Assembly (NCBI RefSeq): GCF_004193775.1
Contig: NC_041004.1
Location: forward strand, 34,682,411 to 34,746,410
DNA from: Glycine soja
Lineage: Eukaryota; Streptophyta; Magnoliopsida; Fabales; Fabaceae
Direction of reading: 5' to 3'
DNA length: 64,000 nucleotides
The notes beneath the pieces are model-generated. The model had not been told where the DNA came from. It worked only from the letters and a program-made list of their open reading frames with translations, and searched no databases. Of this stretch, positions 1-9,927 are shown in pieces (the first letter of the stretch is position 1; each line of letters begins with the position of its first letter). The translations under genes were made by a program, and so were the position numbers.

Positions 1-2
1 GT

Positions 3-485
3 ACCATCAATAGAACACCGGATTGTATACTCAACCTACTTCAATCCACTATTACTCCTACTCATTATGCAATGTTGTATTACAATGGAAAGTGGAACAT
101 ACCACGCCAAGGCAGGTTTTTCGGTTACTCCTTCACTAGAACAAACTCAATAAGATTTGACATTCCTTCGGGATGTAGCATGGACAAACTCAAGGATATA
201 ATCAAGCAAGTTGCACCTCTAGGGGTTCCCCCTTATGAAATTCACGAATCACAGGTGGTTAGACGATTGTTCTTTCGACAGCCAGAACATGCTAAATATT
301 CAGAAAAATTAATTGGATATAAAATAACAAAGTTGAAAAATAACGAAGACATGCTAAAGGTGTTAGTAGAATCTAACTACTGGAAACGATTCTGTCCAAT
401 AGAAATTTTAATTATTTTTAGCAAACTAGTAACCCAAATGGAAGAAGACATGTCTTCTGCACAACATCTTGCATACTATCATTAG
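3..485 (+). CDS. Partial ORF, Mutator-transposase N-terminal-like region (5' end outside window)
   Basis: The frame is open from the window edge (codon at 3) to a TAG-type end at 485, about 160 codons, so the true start lies upstream. The protein has a LYYNGKW segment near the first internal Met (72), then a region of mixed beta/alpha character ending in SNYWKRFCPIEILIIFSK. The YNG start, the 'LKDIIKQ' helix and the later 'NEDMLKVL' segment resemble the N-terminal, ubiquitin-like domain that precedes the MuDR DNA-binding domain in many legume MULE transposases. That assignment is from recognition of the pattern only. No DNA-binding or catalytic domain follows; the next 2 kb is AT-rich and non-coding. 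It is probably a fragment of a transposon gene rather than a host gene. Confidence 0.4.
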   Translation, partial: TINRTPDCILNLLQSTITPTHYAMLYYNGKWNIPRQGRFFGYSFTRTNSIRFDIPSGCSMDKLKDIIKQVAPLGVPPYEIHESQVVRRLFFRQPEHAKYSEKLIGYKITKLKNNEDMLKVLVESNYWKRFCPIEILIIFSKLVTQMEEDMSSAQHLAYYH

Positions 486-875
486 TTTCGTCTTATTTGT
501 GTTGCAATTGTATTTTTAGTTTGTTTCGTCTATCATCTCAATCATCACATTGTTTAATTTTATGTGTATTATATAAGAAAGATGTATCAATTATTTATAC
601 ACTATATTTTTTAATTTATTTTAATACTACTAACTAATTTTTCATTTTTTAATTATGTACATAACAAAACCGTCAATGACACATAAATTTAGCTAGAAAA
701 TACCTACATCGTAACTAAAAAATTATACCATAATCTTTTCTAATTTTATTAATTTGCTTTATATTTCTAAAATATATTTTTTTAAAAATAAAATTAAAAA
801 TTAAAAAAATGAAGAAACACGTTGAGAATTCAGGTCAGAATCTCGATTGGGTTTAAAAAAAAAGTGGCAAAACAC

Positions 876-912
876 AGTGTAAATTCGGGTCTCCCAAATC
901 TGAATTTACACT
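876..912. repeat. Short inverted repeat (hairpin)
   Basis: Arms agtgtaaattcgggt (876-890) and atctgaatttacact (898-912) are near-perfect reverse complements separated by 7 bases. It could be the end of a small element or a hairpin in RNA; nothing else marks it. Confidence 0.55.
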
Positions 913-1333
913 TTGAATAATAAATATGTATATTTGTGCAAATAATGGGAAGAGTTGTATGTTTTGGTTTAAAAAAAAAATGTTGATGGAAAAAAAATTC
1001 AGATTATGAGTACTTATAAAGCTGACATTATAATCGTGCAATCCACTTGTTACATGAAATGGCCATCGACGTGTTCTGTTTCCCTAAAAGGCTAAAATAA
1101 AGTTGCATCGTGAGCAAGATTTGGCTTTAACGTGTTAACTTAGATTTTAAAGTATCCAAGATGTTCCATACGCAAACAGATAAGGTAAAGCTTGAGTTGT
1201 TTTCTTTTTTAATTTCTTTCCCAAAGTAGTTATATAGTCTTAGAGAGTTTAAGTTTATTTTAATTCTAAAAGTTAGTTTATAGGGTCATCATTATTCTTC
1301 ACTTATATATCTTATTTTAATACTATTTCTAAT

Positions 1334-1444
1334 TAATGTTAAATTTAATTTTTTTCTAATATATAACCAGGGGTGAGATATTACTCTGTAATGTTAAATT
1401 TAAATTTTTTTCTAATATATAACCAGGGGTGAGATATTACTCTG
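1334..1444. repeat. 55-bp tandem duplication
   Basis: Copy one (1334-1388) and copy two (1389-1444) are nearly identical, each containing the phrase ataaccaggggtgagatatt. One T/A change and a one-base length difference in the T run separate them, so the duplication is recent relative to the surroundings. Confidence 0.85.
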
Positions 1445-2072
1445 TATAAAATGTATAAATATTTTTAATTTCTGAATTGTATATGTTGCCGCACATGCAC
1501 ATTTGTGCCTTTTTTGAAATGGATCTCATTCGTAAAGATGTTAAAGGTTCATCATGCAATGTAGAAAGAAAAGTAATGTTCTTATATTCCACATTAGGGA
1601 AAAAATTATTAGGCATATACATATTCTACGTACGTACGATAGCCAGCACCGCAAGCTTCACTCAAACTTTCTCTTTCAGAAATCCCACGTTGTATACATA
1701 AACTAATACATTTATTTAATTTACATGAATGCCGTGATCATTTAGGTTAATTAGTATGGTGTTAACTGTACCACAGTTTTATAGATAGAAGCACTTATTG
1801 TCAGACGTCTCAAAATATGCTATTTTAGGCTTATCTCATTGACCATGCCGAAAGGTTGAAACCTTAAGGATAACTACTTCATTTTTTAATTTTTTTTTAT
1901 TATAAGAAAAATGATGCACGAACATTTATTAGTTACTGGATACTTAGAAGGAGATAGAGATATAAGAATGAGAAATATTAATTAAGTATACATGTTCCTG
2001 CGTTTTTGCATCCAATCTATGTTTTGTTTGGATTGCACGTAATAATATTCTTTGGATTATTAAAAAAATATA

Positions 2073-2126
2073 TAGTAATGATATATATATATATATATCA
2101 TTACTATATATATATATCATTACTAT
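2073..2126. repeat. AT palindrome with alternating TAGTAATGATA / TATCATTACTA blocks
   Basis: A TA-dinucleotide tract is flanked by tagtaatgata and its reverse complement, and the reverse complement is repeated once more. It can fold into a perfect hairpin. Confidence 0.7.
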
Positions 2127-2608
2127 TATAATAATTCAACTTACTAATTAATAATGGGATAAACACATACGTCATAAATCATATATCATAAAAATATAAG
2201 ATTGATTAGGGAGTTAAAAAATTTAGAAAATTTATTTTTTTCTAACAAAAATTAATAAATTAGTATTTAATAGTTGCTGATAAAAAAAAAAATCATATGT
2301 CATAATAACAGAGTTTGTTTTCGCATTGCATTCTCATGCATATTGGCTTTTGGGGGATCACTTCCTTGAAATTGTTTTACATTGATCTCCAATTTTTATG
2401 ATATGATAGTATTAACTACATTTGTTAATAAAAAAAAAACCTCTCCTCTATATTATAATAGGACAGAAACCTTTCTACTAGTTACCGTGGACTTAAGTTT
2501 CATGCACATGTGTGCTTCATATGGATATGTGATATATAACAGTGTAAGATTTATAGTGGACATAACTTCCATGCATTGTGCTTCTCTTCAAGCATTTATG
2601 ATATATAA

Positions 2609-3029
2609 GGGGGTGTTTGGTTTGGTTGTTTTCTGTTTTTATTTTCACTGAAAACAGAAAACGGTGATGAAAATGTGTTTGGTTTGATTTCTGAAAACAT
2701 TTTCAGTGAAAATGAAAATAGGAAACAACTAGAAAATGAAAATAATAAATTTTCGTTTTCAGTATTTTTAGTTGAGAACAAAAACCTCATTTTGATTAAA
2801 ATAAAATTGCGGTGACAATGAATTTAGTTTTAAGCAAATTTAAAAATACAAAAAAAATAATAAATCAATATATCATAAATTTTCAGTATTTTTATTTCAT
2901 GCAAACGGAAAATAAGAAATCAAACCAAACATGTTTTCAGAATTCAAATCTTTTGAAAATGAAAACAGTTTTCAGAAAATAAAAATAGGAAATGAAAACA
3001 GAAAATGAAAATGCAAATCAAACACACCC
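2609..3029. mobile_element. Tourist-like (PIF/Harbinger-type) MITE, 421 bp
   Basis: The left end GGGGGTGTTTGGTTTG pairs with the right end, whose reverse complement begins GGGTGTGTTTGATTTG. A TAA trinucleotide flanks both sides (2606-2608 and 3030-3032), the 3-bp target duplication typical of PIF/Harbinger MITEs. The body is built of 'gaaaacagaaaatgaaaa' blocks in opposite orientation in the two halves, so the element folds back along most of its length. There is no coding capacity. Confidence 0.8.
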
Positions 3030-3032
3030 TAA

Positions 3033-4076
3033 TATTCCCTCTTGTAGCTTCAAAGAAAATCGTAGGTTTAGATTCAGTTGGGAACCTCCAAGTCATGATT
3101 TTGAGTAAATATGTATATAGGAGACAAACTGTTGCCTAAATTATGACATGAGACTTTCCTAATAATTTCCAGCAGTTACAGTGTGTTAGAAGTATTTTAA
3201 AAAAAAGAATATCCATAGGAAATTGATACCTAAAACTAGATCTTATAAAGTGCTTATATATTAAGATTGAATTTATCTGTTTAATTAAGTTTGTAAGATA
3301 AATGACGTCATGTGTAGAACCTAGTTCAACGTTTATTACATTAAATCTTAATATATATGGATGATGCTCATAAGTCATAATGTCGATCGAACTCGGGATT
3401 TTCCTATATTTTATTTTAAAATATGTTGGGGATTACTGGAGTAGTACCTTAAATCTGTTTCCTTTTCCAAGCTTTATTTTGAAGTAATTTGAAACACAAA
3501 CTCAGTCAAAAAAACAAAAGCAAGACATGTGCTCTAGAGATTAAAACTTAAAGTATTTGAGCGAAATTGGAGATTGAATACAAGTCATATCTAGATCAAG
3601 CTAGTTAAATTTAAGAAAGAGTGTTGAAAAACAAATCTCGCATTGATAAGTAAAATTATAATCAAAAAGAAAAAATACTCAAACTAAGAGTTTACGTACT
3701 ACCTTTTATCTCATGCTTGATCATTAATTCATATTACATTTCTACATTCTATATCCATATGAAAATGCTAAAAAATATTTTAGTGTGGATAATAACACAG
3801 CTAGCAAATTCTTGCTTCTGCTGGTTTTCTCCATCTAGATCTAGGGGCTAGGTCGAATGGTGTGGTCAAAGCATAGGGTGTGATAACATTACACATAACA
3901 GTGTGCCGTGAAGGTCCGTTTAATAGAGTAAAACAAAATAAAATAAAATGCATTAATTGAATTAAAATAATGCGTAAAAATATGAATTCTATATTATTTT
4001 ACCGTTTATTTAACTTTTTTTTTACTCTCTTTCTATTTTCTATGCAATCCAACCAACATGAGACTAGGTAATAGTG
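3033..4076. other. Intergenic, no gene seen
   Basis: AT-rich sequence without convincing coding frames, between the Tourist-like MITE and the left target duplication of MULE-A. Confidence 0.65.
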
Positions 4077-4086
4077 GTGTGGTACA
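4077..4086. repeat. Target-site duplication of MULE-A, left copy
   Basis: gtgtggtaca here is identical to 15469-15478. Nine bases is the usual Mutator duplication; the tenth may be part of the inverted repeat. Confidence 0.9.
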
Positions 4087-4180
4087 GACAAATTTACTGT
4101 AATGGGTTACTTTTAAAAATTATTTACCAATCAGTATCTGTTTTTAAAGTATTTGCAAAGGGGTCTGTTTTATCATGGAT
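4087..4180 (+). repeat. MULE-A left terminal inverted repeat
   Basis: Begins gacaaattta. It shares several long blocks with the reverse complement of 15369-15468, for example ggttacttttaaaaattatt and aagtatttg followed by ggggtctgttt. A few substitutions and small gaps separate the arms. Confidence 0.9.
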
Positions 4181-4443
4181 GTCGCCAGCAGTACTGGCGA
4201 GAAACGCGTGTCGCCATTGTCAATGGCGAGAAGCTTGGTGACGTGGAGGGTGTCGCCATTGTCAATGACGAGAAGCATGCTGACCTAGCTGAGAGAAGAG
4301 TGTGCCGCCATTGTCAATGGCGAGACAGCTGATGTGGACGCTGTCTTGCTGCTCCCACTGGCGAGAAGCATGTTGTGTCACTACTTCCAATGGCGAGAAG
4401 TCTTCCACGTAAGCAATGCCGCCATTGCTTCCTGCGAGACACC
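4181..4443. repeat. Subterminal palindrome array, left end of MULE-A
   Basis: About seven units of an imperfect palindrome of the form cgccattg-tc-aatggcg, each followed by agaagc or a variant, at roughly 28-54 bp spacing (near 4181, 4209, 4251, 4305, 4347, 4377, 4420). The region is far more GC-rich than its surroundings. Equivalent arrays occur at the other end and at both ends of MULE-B. Binding by the transposase is a plausible role but is inference. Confidence 0.85.
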
Positions 4444-4620
4444 TTCACGTCATGCACAGTGCAGTTCTGAAGATGCCACAATTCTGAAGATGCCACAATT
4501 CTGAAGATGGTAGTGTAGGCTTGCAGTGTTTAGGGTTAGGGTTTGCAGTGTTCTGAAAAGGCTATGATTATTTGCAGGTGAACGTTAAGCTTTTGAACGT
4601 TGCTTGTTTACGTTTTCACC

Positions 4621-4628
4621 TATAAAAA
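4621..4628 (+). promoter_or_regulatory. TATA box of the PMD gene; leader exon and leader intron follow
   Basis: cacctataaaaaaatgc gives a good TATA box. Transcription would start near 4650. A CT-rich leader exon runs to a consensus donor (cctg|gtaagt, exon end 4774) and a 1.3-kb leader intron ends at attttag|agtatc (exon resumes 6079), seven bases before the ATG at 6086. MULE-B keeps this promoter and leader. Confidence 0.65.
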
Positions 4629-5017
4629 AATGCTCATCAGCGTAAATGGATGTACATTTCTCCTTCAAGTTGCTGAGCTCTCCTTTCTCTTTCTTCTTGA
4701 GTGTGAGCTTCTTGTGCTTGTTGTGCTTCCTTCCTTCAAGTTTGGTGTGTGCCCTTATCCTCCATAAATTCCTGGTAAGTGTTTTCAAAGTAAATAAAAT
4801 TTATATATTCTGTTAATAATATTATAAAAATAGTAGGTTAGTTAGTATTAATAGATATTCTAAGTTTAAGGTAGTTAGTATTAGTAGGTATTGTGTTGTT
4901 AATTTTTAGGTATTAATAGATATTCCAACGTTAAGTTAGTTAGTATGAAAATATTATTTGATTAGTTAGAATGAAAATTTTATTTAGTTGTTGTATATAT
5001 TCTTAGATATTATATGT

Positions 5018-5020
<3 letters not shown>

Positions 5021-5078
<58 letters not shown>
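5021..5078. repeat. (TA)n microsatellite in the leader intron of the PMD gene
   Basis: About 58 bp of uninterrupted alternating A and T. Confidence 0.95.
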
Positions 5079-5084
<6 letters not shown>

Positions 5085-6078
5085 GAAAATATTATTTGGT
5101 TGAAAATAATATTTGGTTAATTAGTATGAAAATATTATTTGGTTAGTTAGTATGAAAATATTATTTAGTTGTTGTATATATTCTTAGATTTTATATATGT
5201 GATATTAACTTTTGTAGTATTAGGTATATATTTACACGCATGATACTTTAGTCAAATAAATATATACACGCATGATACTTTAGCCAATGCACACGTAATA
5301 TTAGCTTTTGTAGTATTAGACACAAGTTAATATTAGTTCTAGGTATATATTTGTAAATTTTAGGCACACGTAAATTTTTAGTTTTTGTAATATTAAATAC
5401 TCACATGTAAATAAATAATTGTAATATTAAAAACTTCACACACGTAAATTTATCTTTTTAGTATTATAATTTTATATGTTATATATAGATAGTACAATTT
5501 TAAATAAATGAGTTGATAAATTAATATTATTTGAGTTAATTATTTTTATTTAGAATGTTATATATATTATTTGTTAGTTTTAGTTTGTAGGTTAATATTA
5601 TTTGTTTTAGAAAATTTACGTGATTAAATATATGATACATTGTACATTATTATTATTTTTGTATTACACGTTGTTTAAATAATTTTTTACATTTCAATAT
5701 TTGTTTTTATTTTAATTTATTTGATAGTCCATATTTTATTTAATTATTTATTTGTTAATTGTAGAATATATTATGTTATTTATTTAAATTTGTCTATGTG
5801 TATGTATTTGAAAGTATTTGTAGAATATATTTAAATTTTATTATTTGTATAATATATTTTGTTATCAAATAAATATATTTTATTATTTATTTAAATTTGT
5901 CTTCACATGTATTTTAATTTATCTATAGAATATATTCAAAATTGCCCAGTTTTATTTATTACAAATTTATCTATATATATTTAATAACGTTTTTATAAAT
6001 GTGCGTAATTTTATTTATATTATTTACAAATAATGTATAAATTGTTTTGTGAATTTATTGTATTATATTTTATTTTAG

Positions 6079-8344
6079 AGTATCAATGACATTTTCATCG
6101 TCATGTCTATCACATATTAAAATTAAGTTTGGCCCGATCGATAGTGATGTATTATGGATGCTACCTAAGCATGTTTCAGAACATGTTTGGAATGGGGAAG
6201 AAGATCAAAAATTACATATCAGACGAGCTGTCCCCACGTATCAAGGGGAAGAAGAAATTCTAGAGCAAATTTTTCTTTTCCTTCGACAATCTGATTTTTA
6301 CTGGATTATGAAGATGAGATACTTAAAAATAAATGTCCCATTAATTAGTGCTTTGATAGAAAAATGGAGGCCGGAAACACATACGTTTCACATGAGATGT
6401 GGAGAGTGTACTATTACTCTTCGAGACGTCTCTGTATTGTTAGGTCTACGTGTGGATGGTTTACCATTAATCGGTCCAACAAATCTTAATTGGGTTGATT
6501 TATGTGAGGAATTATTGGGAGTCAGACCACAAGAAGGTGAAATTAAAGGTAGTGTGGTTAAATTAAGTTGGCTGACTCATCATTTTGCACAAATAAATAA
6601 CCACGATGACGAAGAACAAGTATGAAGGTTTGCCCGTGCATGGATACTGAGATTCATTGGAGGTGTCTTGTTCGTTGACAAAAGCAGTAACAAAGTTTCA
6701 CTAAGGTACCTTCAATTTTTACGTGATTTTGGAGACTTTAGCACATATGCATGGGGACCTGCCGTACTTGCTTTTCTATACAGAGAGATGTGCAGTGCCA
6801 CCGATTATAAAACTAAATCAATCAGAGGTATGTGCATCTTACTACAAATGTGGGCATGGGAACGATGTCCAAGCTTGGCTCCAAAGAGGACTCCTTCCCA
6901 AGTAGAAAATAAACCACTGGGGCACATGTTAATCATTTTTAAAAGCGTCTTTCATTTCAAAAGAATAAATGGTTTTAAGGTATATTAAATTTTAATCTTT
7001 GTAGGTGACTACGACGTGGAAACCAACATATCGGCAATGATGATGTGCGAGTTTTTCGTCGCAAGTTGGATATTATGAAACGTCATGAGGTAAGAACATG
7101 GTATTGTATTTGTAAAATAAAAAATGATATGTGTTATTTTACTAAAATGCTGACAACTATGTTGTTATATGCAGTTTGTGTGGGAGCCTTACACAACAAC
7201 TGTTATATCATTGTTGCCTCCCATTTGTGTAGTTGGAAGTGTCGCGTGGTGCGCGGTGGTGCCACTAATTTGTTTCCAAGTTATTGAGTGGCACCAACCA
7301 GATAGAGTATTGAGACAATTTGCAATGCAACAACCAATTTCAGAGTCTCATTCACAACCCTTGAACATTCATAGCATAACACTAAAAGGGAAACATGACG
7401 AAAATGGGGGGCAATTGTTCGCCCCAATGATTGATCAGTGGAACAATCTCCATGCTTTTAGGGTCGACGCTTATCCCCTACAAGAGGGCCTATTGAGCTT
7501 TAACGCGGACTACATGGTCTGGTATAGGCGAAAGACAAAGATGTTTGTTGACCCACAAAATGCAAACACGGCTACATTGGTATTTTTTGTTTTTTTGAAT
7601 ATTTAACTTTAATTAAATATTTTTTAATGATGCCCCTTAATTTTCTGACCTTAATAATTACAGGCTGAAGTTGCGGAGACATTACAATACATGGCGTCTC
7701 CTCAAGGGAGGAATACATGGACAGTTGATGATCTCGTGCCTTACGTGGAGAAAATTATAATTTTATCTGAAGAGCAAGAGAGAATCACTGAGCCTGTGTC
7801 ACATGGTCCTGCATCAGAGCGTCAATTTCCAACACAAGAGTTTCACATTCTTCAGTCAAGTGTTGAAACTCAGGGTATAGGCAGACGAAGGGAGGCTATT
7901 GAAGCGAAAGAATATTCCCAACAAATGGCGGAGCGTGACCATCGAATGTATTACACGCCACAAACATTTGCTAAGTATCCGACACAGATGTATCAGTATC
8001 CTTTTCAGGGTCATCACACTGATACTTCTGCAAGCGAGCATTCGTTCGGTGGTGTTGCGGACACACATCCTCATTTTTCATGTCCGACTATGACCCCTTC
8101 ACAGCAATATCATGGCCTAATTCCAACACCTAATGCCCCATTAGGTACACAATGGAATGTACCGGGATCAATACCTAATATGGGTGACTTTTTAGGTGTT
8201 GATCTGCGTCACGAATTTTCTGGTGAGGTTGACGAAGAAGAAGCAGGGAGACCTCGGGGCAGAAGAAATCCTGATCGCCAAGCACGAAGATGGGATCGAC
8301 CATGTGGCACTTCCTCACGGAATCACAGACACCAACATGAATGA
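6079..8344 (+). pseudogene. Plant mobile domain (PMD/MAIN-like) protein gene of MULE-A, broken
   Basis: Four coding exons can be read: 6086-6921, 7005-7089, 7175-7579 and 7664-8344. The first encodes the PMD signature (RWRPETHTFHMRCGECTITL-type segment, then LGLRVDGLPLIG, then WGPAVLAFLYREMCSA and LLQMWAWERCP). Exon 3 continues with FVWEPY and RQFAMQQPI; the last exon gives a Q/P-rich, then acidic and Arg-rich tail. MAIN/MAIL1 relatives act in nuclear silencing, and PMD genes are often carried by transposons; the role inside a MULE is not established. Breaks: an in-frame TGA at 6623-6625, a second in-frame TGA at 7006-7008 just after the first intron, and a GC instead of GT donor at 6922. The frame otherwise stays open, which suggests recent decay. 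A polyadenylation signal AATAAA lies at 8470. Confidence 0.85.
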
Positions 8345-8477
8345 TTTGCATGTCTCTATTTAAATATGTTGTTGTATATTTCTCATTTGAATTTGACATG
8401 TAATTTATCGTATGCAGTTTATTAAGGCTTACTAATGGATACAGTTTATGTTGCGCATCAAACTATAATAATAAATA

Positions 8478-9768
8478 AAGTTAAAAAAAAGTAAGGTAGA
8501 AAAAAGAAAATAACTAATCTTTCTAACTAACGATGAACACCAATGCCATATGTGCACAAGGTAGACAAAAGAAATTAATTAATGTCACTCAACCTCGATT
8601 GATCCACTCCATTTATTTCAACTTCTAAATGTAATTTTATTTCATTAGATACATATGAGTCTGGAGTAATTTTATTTCAACCCTAAACCATAAACCCTAA
8701 GGCTTAGAGACTAAACCCTAAACTCTAAACCCTAAGGCTTAAACCCAAAACCATAAACCCTAAGCCCTAAAACCTAAACACTACAGCTTAGACACTAAAC
8801 CCTAAACCGTAAACCTAAACCCTAAGGCTTAGACCCTAAACCATAAACCCTAAGGCTTAGACACTAAACCCTAAACCCTAAACCCTAAGGCGTAGATACA
8901 AAACCATAAACCCTAAACCCTAAGGATTAAACCATAAACCCTAAGGCTTAGACACTAAAAACTAAACCCTAAACCATAAACCCTAAATCTTATGGCTTAG
9001 ACCCTAAACACTAAACTATAAGACTTAGACCCTAAACCCTAAACCCTAAGGCTTAGACACTAAATCCAAAACCTTCAACCCTAAAATCTAAACCCTAAGG
9101 CTTAGACCCTAAACCCTAAACCCTGACGCTTAGAGACTAAACCCTAAACTCTAAACCCTAAGGCTTACGCCCTAAACCATAAATCCTAAGCCTTAACCCC
9201 TAAGAATTAAACCCTAAACCCTAAGAATTAAACCCTAAACCCTGTAATGACTAAGTCCATAATGACTAAATCTTAGGGTTTATTCTGTAATGTTTATTCT
9301 GTTGGGTTTAGTCCTTGTTCCAGATAGTCTATAATGACTAAGTCCATAGTTTGTCATTATAGATAGTTGAAAAAAAAAACTAAGGTAGAGAAAAGAAAAT
9401 AACTAATGTTTCTAACTAACAATGAACACCAATGTCACTCAACCTGGATTGATCCACTCCATTTATTTCAACTTCTAAATGTAATTTTATTTCATTAGAT
9501 GCATATGAGTCTGGAGTAATTTTATTTCAACCCTAAACCCTAAACCATAAACCCTACACCCTAAGGCTTAGACCCTAAACACAAAGGCGTAGACCATAAA
9601 CCCTAAGGCTTAAACTCTAAACCCTAGGCTTAGACTCTAAACACTAAGGCTTAGACCCTACACCCTAAGGCTTAGACCCTAAACACTAAGGCTTAGACCC
9701 TAAACCCTAATGCTTAAACCCTAAACCCTAGGCTTAGACCCTAAACCGTTAAGTACAACATTGTAGAT
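8478..9768. repeat. Duplicated module with degenerate telomere-like minisatellite
   Basis: Blocks of accctaaaccctaaggcttaga variants fill about 8686-9250 and 9532-9748. The plant telomere unit CCCTAAA is recognisable many times but is mixed with a second motif, GGCTTAGA, and with point changes. Each block is preceded by the same ~160-200-bp sequence (8478-8690 and 9369-9532), so the whole module was duplicated in tandem; the second copy lacks about 40 bp between two 'atg' triplets. It lies between the 3' ends of the convergent PMD and transposase genes. Confidence 0.9.
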
Positions 9769-9927
9769 AGTTCTCCTTTAGATACAATTTTGAAAATAAG
9801 TAATGTATAAATTTCTTGACAAAATTACATTCAAAAATAAGTAACTAACGATTTCATTGAACACCACAAAGTAAATATATTGAACAAAACCTCAATCAAT
9901 ACAAGTCTCTCATCTAACATACATAAA

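Larger units (their letters stand above)
486..2605. other. AT-rich intergenic DNA
   Basis: No reading frame with recognisable protein character. It contains a small hairpin (876-912), a 55-bp tandem duplication (1334-1444) and an AT palindrome (2073-2126), listed separately. Short ORFs here have random composition. Confidence 0.7.

Noticed and set aside
8686..9748. True telomere or chromosome end
   Set aside because: Units are degenerate, mixed with a second motif, and enclosed within MULE-A with unique DNA on both sides.
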